A stretch of DNA of 64,000 nt, from positions 1 through 64,000 of the forward strand of contig NZ_JADDOJ010000011.1 in assembly GCF_015159745.1 (NCBI RefSeq), written 5' to 3'. Origin of the DNA: Ramlibacter aquaticus. Lineage in GTDB: Bacteria; Pseudomonadota; Gammaproteobacteria; Burkholderiales; Burkholderiaceae_C. The notes beneath the pieces were generated by a model. It was not told the DNA's origin, did no database searches, and worked only from the letters and a program-made list of their open reading frames with translations. This document shows positions 50,985-60,530 of this stretch, piece by piece. Each line of letters begins with the position of its first letter. Position 1 is the first letter of the stretch. The translations under genes were made by a program, and so were the position numbers.

Positions 50985-51860
50985 TCAGACTTTCTTGATC
51001 ACGGACTTGCCGAACAGGCCGGCCGGCTTGAAGGCCAGCACCAGGAGCAGCAGCACCAGGCCGGGCACGTCCTTGTAGCCGGTGGAGAGGTAGAAGCCGG
51101 TGGTCGTCTCGGCGATGCCGAGGATGATGCCGCCGACGATGATGCCCATGCCGCTGGTCAGGCCGCCGATGATGGCGACCGAAAAGGCCTTCAGGCCCAG
51201 CACAGCGCCCATGGTGGCGCCGGTCAGCGTGAGCGGCGCGATCAGCACGCCGGCGAAGGCGGCCGACATGGAGGACAGCGCGTAGGAGAAGGTGATCACC
51301 AGGCCGGTGTTGATGCCCATGAGCTTGGCGGCATCGCGGTCGTTGAAGGTGGCGACCACGGCCTTGCCGTAGATGGACTTGCGGTTGAACACTTCCACCG
51401 CCGCCATCATCAGCACCGCGCCGACCACCACCAGGATTTCCATGGGCAGCACGTTGGCGCCGAAGAGCTTGATGGGCGATTCGGGCAGGGGCGAGGGGAA
51501 CTTGAGGTCGTCACGGCCCCAGACGTTCTCGGCCACGTTCTTGAAGATGATGGCCAGCGCGATGGTGGACATGATCCAGCCGAATTCGCTCTTGATCTTG
51601 ATCGCCGGCCGCACGCCGATGCGCTCGACCACGGCGCCCTGCACGATGCCGAAGAGGCACACGATGGGCAGCGCCAGCCAGTAGTTCAGGCCCAGGCCCA
51701 CCAGGGTCAGGCCGACCAGGGAGCCGAGCATGAGGGCTTCGCCCTGGCCGAAATTGAGGGTGTCGGAGGTCGCGAAGGTCAGCTGGTAGCCAAACGCGAT
51801 CACCGCATAGATCATTCCCAGCGCGATGCCGCTGTAGACGAGTTGCAGAAGGATTTGCAT
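50985..51860 (-). CDS. livH: Branched-chain amino acid ABC permease LivH (liv1)
   Basis: 291 residues, about eight membrane segments. IALGMIYAVIAFGYQLTFATSDTLNFGQGEALMLG is the LivH N-terminal signature. The cytoplasmic coupling loop is ATFNDRDAAKLMGINT. It ends LAFKPAGLFGKSVIKKV, the usual LivH end. The ATG chosen is the second in the frame; it follows GGATTT. Two bases separate its stop from the livMG start. Confidence 0.93.
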   Translation of the reverse strand: MQILLQLVYSGIALGMIYAVIAFGYQLTFATSDTLNFGQGEALMLGSLVGLTLVGLGLNYWLALPIVCLFGIVQGAVVERIGVRPAIKIKSEFGWIMSTIALAIIFKNVAENVWGRDDLKFPSPLPESPIKLFGANVLPMEILVVVGAVLMMAAVEVFNRKSIYGKAVVATFNDRDAAKLMGINTGLVITFSYALSSMSAAFAGVLIAPLTLTGATMGAVLGLKAFSVAIIGGLTSGMGIIVGGIILGIAETTTGFYLSTGYKDVPGLVLLLLVLAFKPAGLFGKSVIKKV

Positions 51861-51903
51861 GGAAGCACCGCCCCATGGGCCGGACTGCGGCCCTTGTTCA
51901 CAC

Positions 51904-51939
51904 AAAAAAGGCCGCCTCGGGGTGGTCCCGGGGCGGCCT
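51904..51939 (-). terminator. Terminator or attenuator between the liv1 binding-protein gene and livH
   Basis: On the minus strand AGGCCGCC pairs with GGCGGCCT around an inner short stem, ending in TTTTTT. Partial read-through would explain how the permease genes are made at lower level than the binding protein. Confidence 0.85.
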
Positions 51940-51952
51940 CGCGTTCAGAAAA

Positions 51953-53191
51953 TTACTTCTTCTTGACCTGCAGGGCGCCCTTGGCGTTGACGTCCTTCAG
52001 GCGGACCTCGGAGGCCTTCTTGGCGTCCTCGGCGTAGGCGTAGACCACGCGCTGGTTCTTCACTTCGCCGAACACCGGGATGTTGGCGGTGATGGCTTCG
52101 TGGTCGGTCTTGGAGAAGGGCTTGTTGTAGGTGGTCACAACGCCTTCGATCGGCTGCTGCAGGTCTTCCAGCGCGGCCTTGATCTTCGGGCCTTCGGTGG
52201 ACTTGGCCTGGTTGATCGCGGCGGCCAGCAGGTAGATCGAGTCATAGCCCTGGGCGGCGGACACCGGGGAGTCGATGCGGCCGTTCTTGGGCTTGAAGGT
52301 CTTCAGGTAGGCGTCGATGAAGGCCTTGCGCTTGGGCGTCGTGGCTTCCTGGATGAAGGTCTGCGGCATGCGCGCGCCTTCACCGCCGGGGCCGGCGTTG
52401 TCGATGTAGTTGGCCATGGACAGGGTCCAGGAACCGACCATCGGGACCTTCCAGCCCAGCTTGGTCATGCTGTTGGCGATCTGGGCCAGCTCGGGGCCGA
52501 TGCCGTAGGTCAGGATGGCTTCGGCGCCGGCTTCCTTGGCCTTCAGCAGCTGGGCCGTCATGTCGACGTCCTTGATGTTGAACTTCTCTTCGGCGACGGG
52601 CTTGATGCCCTTCTGCGCCAGCGCCTTCTCCAGGTCCTCGCGGCCCAGCTGGCCGTAGTTGGTGGAGTCGGCCAGGATGGCGACCTTCTTGAAGCCGCGG
52701 CGGGTGATCGCCTCTTCCACGATCATGGGCGCCTGGATCGCGTCGGCGGCGGCGTTGCGGAAGATGTAGTTCTCGGGCTGGTCGTCGAACTGGTGGGTGA
52801 CGATGGAGCCGGTGGACACGTTGTTCATCACCGGGATCTTGGCTTCCTGGAAGAAGCGGTGCGACGCCAGGGACACGCCGGTGTTGATGTAGCCGACGAC
52901 GGCGACGACCTTTTCCTTGTTGATCAGTTCCTGGGCGATCTGCACGCCGCGCTCGTTCTTGGCTTCGTCGTCGCGTTCGACCAGCTCGATCTTCTTGCCG
53001 AGCACGCCGCCCTTCTTGTTGATCTCGTCAACCGCCAGGCGCACGCCGTCGCGCATGGACACGCCCATGGAGGACGAGCCGCCGGTGAACGGGCCGTCGA
53101 CGCCGATCTTGATCGAGTCGGCGGCGTAGGTGGCGACGCTGGCCACCGCAAGGGCTGCACCCAGAACGGTGAGCTTGAAGGAACGGATCAT
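51953..53191 (-). CDS. livK: Branched-chain amino acid ABC substrate-binding protein (liv1)
   Basis: 412 residues. The signal peptide (about 1-23, ending TYA) is followed by a periplasmic binding fold of the leucine-binding class: IGVDGPFTGGSSSMGVSMRDGVRLAVDEINKKGG. Ligand-site segments include VGYINTGVSLASHRFF and NNVSTGS. A Lys-rich C-terminus ends the protein. The ATG follows GAGACC. It is first in liv1 and is followed by a strong terminator-like hairpin. Substrate range unproven. Confidence 0.92.
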   Translation of the reverse strand: MIRSFKLTVLGAALAVASVATYAADSIKIGVDGPFTGGSSSMGVSMRDGVRLAVDEINKKGGVLGKKIELVERDDEAKNERGVQIAQELINKEKVVAVVGYINTGVSLASHRFFQEAKIPVMNNVSTGSIVTHQFDDQPENYIFRNAAADAIQAPMIVEEAITRRGFKKVAILADSTNYGQLGREDLEKALAQKGIKPVAEEKFNIKDVDMTAQLLKAKEAGAEAILTYGIGPELAQIANSMTKLGWKVPMVGSWTLSMANYIDNAGPGGEGARMPQTFIQEATTPKRKAFIDAYLKTFKPKNGRIDSPVSAAQGYDSIYLLAAAINQAKSTEGPKIKAALEDLQQPIEGVVTTYNKPFSKTDHEAITANIPVFGEVKNQRVVYAYAEDAKKASEVRLKDVNAKGALQVKKK

Positions 53192-53345
53192 TATGGTCTC
53201 CTGTGGATGGAACTTCGGCCTGTGCTCGCCGGCGGATGCCGGCGTTCCCAAACGGCTGTCTGGCGGCGCGCAATCGTAGGTTGCGCTGGCTGTCGCTTTT
53301 CTGTCGCTTCGGGCGTTTTGGGGTTCTGGTTTTCCCGAGGTAATC

Positions 53346-53357
53346 AGGGTTAACCCT
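53346..53357. promoter_or_regulatory. AGGGTTAACCCT palindrome upstream of liv1
   Basis: A perfect 12-bp palindrome 155 bases upstream of the liv1 binding-protein start, in the shared region with icmF. It may be an operator of the liv1 promoter; no factor is known to me with certainty. Confidence 0.4.
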
Positions 53358-53395
53358 CGATCCGCAGCGCACCCGCCCCGGCCGGCTTCGCCCCG

Positions 53396-53415
53396 TGACG
53401 TTTACGTAAACGTCA
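53396..53415. promoter_or_regulatory. TGACGTTTACGTAAACGTCA operator upstream of icmF
   Basis: A perfect 20-bp palindrome 58 bases before icmF. It overlaps a possible -35 (TTTACG) with TACATT 16 bases downstream as -10. Such ACGT-rich palindromes recall the sites of LiuR-type MerR regulators of branched-chain degradation; this is from memory and not certain. Confidence 0.55.
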
Positions 53416-53472
53416 AGTAAGCTACATTGCGTCGAATGCCGCCCGCCCGCCGGGCCACCGGAGACAATTTCC

Positions 53473-56400
53473 ATGACCGACCTGTCCGCCGAATTCAAGG
53501 CGCTCGCGAACTACCGCCCCACCCACAAGGTCCGCTTCGTGACGGCGGCCAGCCTGTTCGACGGGCATGACGCGGCGATCAACATCATGCGGCGCATCCT
53601 GCAGGGCATGGGCGCGGAGGTCATCCACCTGGGCCACAACCGCAGCGTGGACGAGGTGGTGACGGCGGCCTTGCAGGAGGATGCCCAGGGCATCGCGGTG
53701 AGCTCCTACCAGGGCGGCCACGTCGAATACTTCAAGTACATGGTGGACCTGCTGCGCCAGCGCGGCGGCGCCCACATCCAGGTCTTCGGCGGCGGCGGCG
53801 GCGTCATCGTGCCGCCCGAGATCCGCGAGCTGCAGGCCTACGGCGTGACGCGCATCTACAGCCCCGAGGACGGCCAGCGCATGGGCCTGGCCGGCATGAT
53901 CGGCGAGATGGTGATGCGCTGCGACAAGGACCTCACCCCGCACGCGCCCACCGCGCTGCAGGCCATCCAGGGCCACGGTGAGATGGCCTGGCGCGCCCTG
54001 GCGCAGCTGATCACCGCGATCGAGAACGGCAAGGCGGACGCCGCCCTGGTGGCCCGCGTGAAGGAGGCCGCTGCCGCCCGCAAGGTGCCGGTGGTGGGCA
54101 TCACGGGCACCGGCGGGGCCGGCAAGTCCTCGCTGACCGACGAGCTGATCCGCCGCCTGCGGCTGGACCAGGGCGACGCCCTGCGCGTGGCCGTGATCTC
54201 GATCGACCCCTCGCGCCGCAAGAGCGGCGGCGCGCTGCTGGGCGACCGCATCCGAATGAACGCGATCGGCCCCTGGCAGCAGGGCCCGCGCGTGTTCATG
54301 CGCTCGCTCGCCACGCGCGACTTCGGCAGCGAGATCTCGGCCGCCCTGCCGGACGTGGTGGCGGCCTGCAAGGCGGCCGGCTTCGACCTGGTGGTGGTCG
54401 AGACCTCGGGCATCGGCCAGGGCGACGCCGCCATCGTGCCGCACGTGGACCTGCCGCTGTACGTCATGACGCCGGAGTTCGGCGCTGCCAGCCAGCTCGA
54501 GAAGATCGACATGCTGGACTTCGCCGAATTCGTGGCCATCAACAAGTTCGACCGCAAGGGCGCCGCCGACGCGCTGCGCGACGTGGCCAAGCAGGTGCAG
54601 CGCAACCAGGAAGCCTGGAGTACGCCGCCGGAGCAGATGCCCGTGTTTGGCACCATGGCTGCCCGCTTCAACGACGACGGCGTCACCGCCCTGTTCCAGG
54701 CCCTGAAGCCGCGCCTGGCGGAGCTGGGCCTGTCGCTGCACGAAGGTCACCTGCCGCGGGTGCAGGTGCGCCACAGCACCAACCAGACGCCCATCGTCCC
54801 GGCGGCGCGCACGCGCTACCTGGCCGAGATCGCCGACACCGTGCGCGGCTACAAGAAGCGCGCCCGCGAGCAGGCCACCCTGGCGCGCGAGATCCAGCAG
54901 CTGCGCGAGGCCGGCCGAATGCTGCGCATCGGCAAGCCCGACAAGGCCCGGGCGGCCGAGGCCACGGACGACCTGGCCAGCCAGCGCGAGGCCATCCAGG
55001 ATCCGGCCGCGAAGAAGCTGCTGGCCCAGTGGCCGGACATGAAGAAGGCCTATGCCGGCGACGAGTACGTGGTGAAGATCCGCGACCGGGAGATCCGCAC
55101 GGCCCTGACCACGAAATCGCTCTCGGGCACCACCATCCGCAAGGTCTCTCTGCCCCAGTACGAGGACCACGGCGAGATCCTCAAGTGGCTGATGCTGGAC
55201 AACGTGCCCGGCAGCTACCCCTACACCGCCGGCACCTTCGCCTTCAAGCGCGAGAACGAGGACCCGACGCGCATGTTCGCCGGCGAGGGCGACCCCTTCC
55301 GCACCAACCGCCGCTTCAAGCTGCTGTCGGAGGGCATGCCGGCCAAGCGCCTGTCCACCGCCTTCGACTCGGTCACCCTGTACGGCAACGACCCCGACCT
55401 GCGGCCCGACATCTACGGCAAGGTGGGCAACTCCGGCGTGTCCATCGCCACGCTGGAGGACATGAAGGTGCTGTACTCGGGCTTCGACCTGTGCAACCCC
55501 AGCACCTCGGTCTCCATGACCATCAACGGCCCGGCGCCGTCCATCCTGGCGATGTTCATGAACACCGCCATCGACCAGAACCTGGAGAAGTTCAAGGCCG
55601 AGAACGGCCGAGAGCCCACCGACACCGAGGCCGCCAAGATCCGTGAGTGGGTGCTGGCCAACGTGCGCGGCACGGTGCAGGCCGACATCCTCAAGGAAGA
55701 CCAGGGCCAGAACACCTGCATCTTCTCGACCGAGTTCAGCCTGAAGGTGATGGGCGACATCGCCGAGTACTTCGTGCACCACAACGTGCGCAACTTCTAC
55801 TCGGTGTCCATCTCCGGCTACCACATCGCCGAAGCCGGCGCGAACCCGATCTCGCAGCTGGCCTTCACCCTGTCCAACGGCTTCACCTTCGTCGAAGCCT
55901 ACCTGGCGCGGGGCATGCACATCGACGACTTCGCGCCCAACCTGTCGTTCTTCTTCTCCAACGGCATGGACCCGGAATACACCGTGATGGGCCGCGTGGC
56001 GCGCCGCATCTGGGCCGTGGCGATGAAGGAGAAGTACGGCGCGAACGAGCGCAGCCAGAAGCTCAAGTACCACATCCAGACCTCGGGCCGCAGCCTGCAC
56101 GCGCAGGAGATCCAGTTCAACGACATCCGCACCACCCTGCAGGCGCTGATCGCGATCTACGACAACTGCAACTCGCTGCACACCAACGCGTTCGACGAGG
56201 CCATCACCACGCCGACCGAGGAATCGGTGCGCCGCGCGATGGCGATCCAGCTGATCATCAACCGCGAGTGGGGGCTGGCGAAGAACGAGAACCCCAACCA
56301 GGGCAGCTTCATCATCGAAGAGCTGACCGAACTGGTCGAGGAGGCGGTGCTGGCCGAGTTCGAGCGCATCGCCGAGCGCGGCGGCGTGCTGGGCGCCATG

Positions 56401-56766
56401 GAAACCGGCTACCAGCGCGGCCGCATCCAGGACGAGAGCATGCATTACGAAATGCAGAAGCACACCGGCGAGCTGCCCATCATCGGCGTCAACACCTTCC
56501 GCAACCCGCACGGCGACGCGATCCCCGAGAAGCTGGAGCTGGCGCGCTCCACCGAGGAGGAAAAGCAGAGCCAGCTGCAGCGCCTGCAGGACTTCCACGC
56601 CCGCAACGCCCAGGCCGCCCCGGCCATGCTGACGCGGCTGAAGCAGGCCGTGATGGAGAACCGCAACGTGTTCGAGGTGCTCATGGATGCGGTCCGGGTG
56701 TGCTCCCTGGGGCAGATCACCAGCGCCCTGTTCGAAGTCGGCGGCCAGTACAGGCGCAACATGTGA
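53473..56766 (+). CDS. icmF: Fused isobutyryl-CoA mutase IcmF
   Basis: 1097 residues, the typical fused form. Order: a B12-binding domain (about 15-150, with the lower-ligand His in FDGHDAAIN and [12 protein letters not shown]), a MeaI-type G-protein chaperone domain (about 200-410, P-loop [17 protein letters not shown]), and the substrate-binding TIM barrel (about 520-1080; [37 protein letters not shown]). The TFAFK stretch has Phe where methylmalonyl-CoA mutase has Tyr, favouring isobutyryl/butyryl-CoA. It interconverts isobutyryl-CoA and n-butyryl-CoA with adenosylcobalamin. Related fused pivalyl-CoA mutase is not excluded. It is flanked by two Liv transporters. Confidence 0.93.
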   Translation: MTDLSAEFKALANYRPTHKVRFVTAASLFDGHDAAINIMRRILQGMGAEVIHLGHNRSVDEVVTAALQEDAQGIAVSSYQGGHVEYFKYMVDLLRQRGGAHIQVFGGGGGVIVPPEIRELQAYGVTRIYSPEDGQRMGLAGMIGEMVMRCDKDLTPHAPTALQAIQGHGEMAWRALAQLITAIENGKADAALVARVKEAAAARKVPVVGITGTGGAGKSSLTDELIRRLRLDQGDALRVAVISIDPSRRKSGGALLGDRIRMNAIGPWQQGPRVFMRSLATRDFGSEISAALPDVVAACKAAGFDLVVVETSGIGQGDAAIVPHVDLPLYVMTPEFGAASQLEKIDMLDFAEFVAINKFDRKGAADALRDVAKQVQRNQEAWSTPPEQMPVFGTMAARFNDDGVTALFQALKPRLAELGLSLHEGHLPRVQVRHSTNQTPIVPAARTRYLAEIADTVRGYKKRAREQATLAREIQQLREAGRMLRIGKPDKARAAEATDDLASQREAIQDPAAKKLLAQWPDMKKAYAGDEYVVKIRDREIRTALTTKSLSGTTIRKVSLPQYEDHGEILKWLMLDNVPGSYPYTAGTFAFKRENEDPTRMFAGEGDPFRTNRRFKLLSEGMPAKRLSTAFDSVTLYGNDPDLRPDIYGKVGNSGVSIATLEDMKVLYSGFDLCNPSTSVSMTINGPAPSILAMFMNTAIDQNLEKFKAENGREPTDTEAAKIREWVLANVRGTVQADILKEDQGQNTCIFSTEFSLKVMGDIAEYFVHHNVRNFYSVSISGYHIAEAGANPISQLAFTLSNGFTFVEAYLARGMHIDDFAPNLSFFFSNGMDPEYTVMGRVARRIWAVAMKEKYGANERSQKLKYHIQTSGRSLHAQEIQFNDIRTTLQALIAIYDNCNSLHTNAFDEAITTPTEESVRRAMAIQLIINREWGLAKNENPNQGSFIIEELTELVEEAVLAEFERIAERGGVLGAMETGYQRGRIQDESMHYEMQKHTGELPIIGVNTFRNPHGDAIPEKLELARSTEEEKQSQLQRLQDFHARNAQAAPAMLTRLKQAVMENRNVFEVLMDAVRVCSLGQITSALFEVGGQYRRNM

Positions 56767-56778
56767 GGGCGGCGTGCG

Positions 56779-56795
56779 GCCGGCTGTCAGCCGGC
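56779..56795 (+). terminator. Short hairpin after icmF
   Basis: GCCGGCTG-T-CAGCCGGC, no T-run. The rest of the gap to the liv2 start holds CCTAAGGTTTTCCCCC, resembling half of the liv1 palindrome, and no clear promoter. Confidence 0.35.
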
Positions 56796-56894
56796 TGACA
56801 ACGCACTATTACCTAAGGTTTTCCCCCGTATCGCACTGCAACACGGCTCCCTAGGATTGCGCCACTTTGCGCCGGGCGAGGGGTCCGGTCGCGC

Positions 56895-57683
56895 ATGCAG
56901 GAGAGTCGTTTGGCAGGTGAGTTCATCCTCGAGACGCAGGGGCTGACCAAGGAGTTCAAGGGCTTCGTGGCGGTCAACAACGTGGACCTGAAGGTCCGGC
57001 GGGGGGACATCCACGCCCTGATCGGGCCCAACGGGGCCGGCAAGACCACCTTCTTCAACCTGCTGACCAAGTTCCTGCCGCCCACGCGCGGCAAGATCAC
57101 GTTCAACGGCACCGACATCACCCACGAGAAGCCCGCGCAGACCGCGCGTCGCGGCATCGTGCGTTCGTTCCAGATCTCCGCCGTGTTCCCGCACATGACC
57201 GTGCTGGAGAACGTGCGGGCCGCGCTGCAACGCGGCCTGGGCACCTCCTTCCATTTCTGGCGGGCCGAGCGTTCGCTCTACCCCCTGCACGAGCGGGCGC
57301 AGGAGCTGCTGGCGGCGGTCGACCTGAGCTCCTTCGCCAACGAACTGACCGTGAACCTGCCCTACGGCCGCAAGCGCGCCCTGGAACTCGCCACCACCAT
57401 GGCCCTGGAGCCCGACCTGATGCTGCTGGACGAGCCCACCCAGGGCATGGGCCACGAGGACGTGGGTCGCGTCACCGAACTGATCAAGAAGGTCGCCAGC
57501 GGCCGCACCATCCTCATGGTGGAACACAACATGAACGTGGTCTCCTCCATCGCCGACCGCATCACCGTGCTGCAACGTGGCACCGTGATCGCCGACGGCC
57601 CCTACTCGGAGGTCTCCAGGAATCCGCAGGTGATCGAGGCCTACATGGGCTCGGCCGATGCCGCGCTGCAAGGCGCCCACTGA
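56895..57683 (+). CDS. livG: ABC transporter ATPase LivG (liv2)
   Basis: 262 residues. ABC ATPase: Walker A GPNGAGKTTFF, signature LPYGRKRALELATTM, Walker B LMLLDEPTQGM, H-loop VEHNMNVVSS; RSFQISAVFPHMTVLENV is LivG-like. The ATG is used; a TTG five codons later (LAGEFILETQ) has the better-placed GGAG and may be the true start. First gene of liv2 (G-F-K-H-M order plus an SDR gene). Confidence 0.92.
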   Translation: MQESRLAGEFILETQGLTKEFKGFVAVNNVDLKVRRGDIHALIGPNGAGKTTFFNLLTKFLPPTRGKITFNGTDITHEKPAQTARRGIVRSFQISAVFPHMTVLENVRAALQRGLGTSFHFWRAERSLYPLHERAQELLAAVDLSSFANELTVNLPYGRKRALELATTMALEPDLMLLDEPTQGMGHEDVGRVTELIKKVASGRTILMVEHNMNVVSSIADRITVLQRGTVIADGPYSEVSRNPQVIEAYMGSADAALQGAH

Positions 57684-57696
57684 GCCGGAGACCCGA

Positions 57697-58401
57697 ATGA
57701 CCAAAGAACTCCTGCGCATCGAAGGCCTGAACGCCTGGTACGGCGAATCCCACGTGCTGCACGGCGTGGACATGACCGTCAACGAGGGCGAGGTCGTGTC
57801 CCTGCTGGGCCGCAACGGCGCCGGCCGCACCACCACCATGCGCGCCATCGTCGGCCTGACCGGCACGCGCCAGGGCTCCATCCGCATCAACGGCGAAGAA
57901 GCCATCAAGCTGCCGCCGCACAAGATCGCGCGCCTGGGCGTGGGCTATTGCCCTGAAGAGCGCGGCATCTTCGCCAGCCTGTCGGCCGAAGAGAACCTGA
58001 TGCTCCCGCCGGTGATCGGGCCCGGCGGCATGGACGTGGACGAGATCTACACCATGTTCCCCAACCTGAAGGAACGCGCGTCCAGCCCCGGCACCCGCCT
58101 GTCCGGTGGCGAACAGCAGATGCTGGCCGTCGCCCGCATCCTGCGCACGGGCGCCCGGCTGCTGCTGCTCGACGAGATCTCCGAGGGCCTGGCCCCCGTG
58201 ATCGTGCAGAAGCTGGCCGAGATGATCCTCACGCTCAAGGCCAAGGGCTACACCATCGTCCTGGTCGAGCAGAACTTCCGCTTTGCCGCCCCCCTGGCCG
58301 ACCGCTTCTACGTCATGGAGCACGGCCGCATCGTGCGGCAATTCGAGCAATCCGAACTGGCCGACAACATGGCCATGCTGCAGGAATTCCTCGGCGTCTG
58401 A
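57697..58401 (+). CDS. livF: ABC transporter ATPase LivF (liv2), Walker A Lys replaced by Arg
   Basis: 234 residues. LivF-type ATPase with signature LSGGEQQMLAVARI, Walker B LLLLDEISEGL and LVEQNFRFA. The Walker A loop reads GRNGAGRTTTM, with Arg where the invariant Lys normally binds phosphates. The same LivG partner keeps its Lys. Arg variants are remembered from other betaproteobacterial LivF copies, so this may be a conserved subtype rather than an error. The ATG follows CCGGAG, 13 bases after livG. Confidence 0.9.
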   Translation: MTKELLRIEGLNAWYGESHVLHGVDMTVNEGEVVSLLGRNGAGRTTTMRAIVGLTGTRQGSIRINGEEAIKLPPHKIARLGVGYCPEERGIFASLSAEENLMLPPVIGPGGMDVDEIYTMFPNLKERASSPGTRLSGGEQQMLAVARILRTGARLLLLDEISEGLAPVIVQKLAEMILTLKAKGYTIVLVEQNFRFAAPLADRFYVMEHGRIVRQFEQSELADNMAMLQEFLGV

Positions 58402-58434
58402 ACGGCGCCCAGATTGAAAGAAAGGGACCTCCCC

Positions 58435-59634
58435 ATGAAGATCAAGACCCTCGCCCTGGCGATGGCCATCGGCCTCGGCACCGTGTCCGCCTTCGCCCAG
58501 AGCAACAGCGGCCCGGTGCGCATCGGCTTCATCACCGACATGTCCAGCCTGTACGCCGACATCGACGGCCCGGCGGGCGCCGAGATGATCAAGTGGGCCG
58601 TGCAGGACTTCGGCGGCAAGGTGCTGGGACGCCCGGTCGAGGTGCTCTCGGCCGACCACCAGAACAAGGCCGACGTCGCCGCCTCCAAGGCGCGCGAGTG
58701 GATGGACAAGGAAAACCTGGCCATGCTGGTCGGCGGCACCAGCTCCGGCACCGCCCTGGCCATGTCCAAGGTGGCGGCCGAGAAGAAGCGCCCCTTCCTG
58801 GTCAACGGCGCCGGCTCGGCCCGGCTGACCAACGAGGACTGCAGCCCCTACACCGTGCACTACGCCTACGACACCGTGTCGCTGGCCAAGGTGGCGGGCT
58901 CGGCCCTGATCAAGGCCGGCAACAAGAGCTGGTACTTCCTGACGGCCGACTACGCCTTCGGCGCCTCCCTGGAAGCCGATGCCACGGCCGTGATCAAGGC
59001 CAACGGCGGCACCGTGGTCGGCTCGGTCAAGCACCCGCTGAACGCGTCCGACTTCTCCTCCTTCCTGCTGCAGGCCCAGGGCTCCAAGGCCCAGATCCTG
59101 GCGATGGCGAACGCCGGTGGCGACTTCACCAACGCGATGAAGGCAGCCAAGGAATTCGGCATCACCAAGAGCATGAAGGTCGCCGGCCTGCTGGTGTTCA
59201 TCAACGACGTGCACTCGCTGGGCCTGCAGAACACCGAAGGCCTGGAACTGGCCGACAGCTGGTACTGGAACCAGGACGACGCCAGCCGCGCCTTCGCCAA
59301 GCGCTTCTTCGAGAAGTACAAGCGCATGCCCTCCTCCCTGCAGGCCGCCGACTACTCGGTGACCACGCAGTACCTGAAGGCGGTGCAGCAGGCGGGCACC
59401 ACCGACGCCGACAAGGTCATGGCCACCCTCAAGTCCATGAAGATCAAGGACTTCTACAACGAGGGCACCATCCGCGCCGACGGCCGCATGATGCACGACA
59501 TGTACCTGTACCAGGTCAAGGGCCTGAAGGATTCCACCACTCCCTGGGACTACTACAAGCTGATGGCGAAGGTGCCGGCCGCGCAGGCCTTCACCACCGT
59601 CGCCGATTCGAAGTGCTCTCTCCTCAAGAAGTAA
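58435..59634 (+). CDS. livK: ABC transporter substrate-binding protein (liv2)
   Basis: 399 residues. Signal peptide about residues 1-22 (ending AFAQ), then the leucine-type binding fold: RIGFITDMSSLYADIDGPAGAEM, VLSADHQNKADVAASKAREWMD, LVGGTSSGTALAMSKVA, FLTADYAFG. It differs clearly from the liv1 binding protein (no DGPFTGGSS motif) and is closer to binding proteins for aromatic or other acids, so a different substrate is likely. ATG after AAAGGGAC. Confidence 0.9.
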   Translation: MKIKTLALAMAIGLGTVSAFAQSNSGPVRIGFITDMSSLYADIDGPAGAEMIKWAVQDFGGKVLGRPVEVLSADHQNKADVAASKAREWMDKENLAMLVGGTSSGTALAMSKVAAEKKRPFLVNGAGSARLTNEDCSPYTVHYAYDTVSLAKVAGSALIKAGNKSWYFLTADYAFGASLEADATAVIKANGGTVVGSVKHPLNASDFSSFLLQAQGSKAQILAMANAGGDFTNAMKAAKEFGITKSMKVAGLLVFINDVHSLGLQNTEGLELADSWYWNQDDASRAFAKRFFEKYKRMPSSLQAADYSVTTQYLKAVQQAGTTDADKVMATLKSMKIKDFYNEGTIRADGRMMHDMYLYQVKGLKDSTTPWDYYKLMAKVPAAQAFTTVADSKCSLLKK

Positions 59635-59641
59635 GCTGATC

Positions 59642-60526
59642 TTGGAAATCTTCGGCATCCCCCTGCAGGCGTTCCTCGGGCAGTTGATCCTGGGGCTGGT
59701 CAACGGCGCGTTCTACGCCATGCTCAGCCTCGGGCTGGCCGTCATCTTCGGCCTGCTGGACATCGTGAACTTCGCGCACGGCGCGCTCTACATGGTCGGG
59801 GCCTTCGCGGCCTGGATCATGCTGGACAAGCTCGGCGTGAACTTCTGGCTGGCCCTGGTCCTCGCGCCGCTCGTCGTGGGCGTGCTGGGGGTTGTCATCG
59901 AGCGAACCCTCCTCAAGCGGCTGTACGGGCTGGACCCCTTGTACGGCCTGCTCCTGACCTTCGGCCTGGCGCAGATCCTGGAGGGCGTGTTCCGTGACCA
60001 GTACGGCGTCTCGGGCCAGTCCTACCCGGTGCCCGACCTGCTGTCCGGCGCCACCAACCTGGGCTTCATGATCCTGCCGAACTACCGCGCCTTCGTGGTG
60101 CTGGCGTCGCTGGTCGTGTGCCTGTTCACCTGGTTCATCATCGAGCGCACGCGCCTGGGCGCCTACCTGCGTGCCGGCACCGAGAACGCCCGCCTGGTGC
60201 AGGCCTTCGGCGTCAACGTGCCGCTGATGGTGATGCTCACCTACGCCGCGGGCGCCGCCCTTGCCGGTCTGGCCGGCGTGCTCGCCGCGCCCATCATCCA
60301 GGTCACGCCGCTGATGGGGTCCAACCTCATCGTCGTCGTCTTCGCGGTGGTGGTCATCGGTGGCATGGGGTCCATCATGGGCTCCATCCTGACCGGCCTG
60401 ATCCTGGGCCTCATCGAGGGCCTGACCCGCGTGTTCTATCCCGAAGCGTCCAGCGTTGTGGTGTTCGTCATCATGGTGATCGTGCTCATCTTCCGGCCGG
60501 CAGGCCTGTTCGGCAAGGAGGCCTGA
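59642..60526 (+). CDS. livH: ABC transporter permease LivH (liv2)
   Basis: 294 residues from a TTG. About eight membrane helices; LVNGAFYAMLSLGLAVIFGLLDIVNFAHGALYMVGAF is the LivH N-terminal pattern, with the coupling loop AGTENARLVQAFGVN. Ends IFRPAGLFGKEA. The TTG has no strong Shine-Dalgarno and starts seven bases after the binding-protein stop, so coupling is probable. Confidence 0.91.
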   Translation: MEIFGIPLQAFLGQLILGLVNGAFYAMLSLGLAVIFGLLDIVNFAHGALYMVGAFAAWIMLDKLGVNFWLALVLAPLVVGVLGVVIERTLLKRLYGLDPLYGLLLTFGLAQILEGVFRDQYGVSGQSYPVPDLLSGATNLGFMILPNYRAFVVLASLVVCLFTWFIIERTRLGAYLRAGTENARLVQAFGVNVPLMVMLTYAAGAALAGLAGVLAAPIIQVTPLMGSNLIVVVFAVVVIGGMGSIMGSILTGLILGLIEGLTRVFYPEASSVVVFVIMVIVLIFRPAGLFGKEA

Positions 60527-60530
60527 GGCC

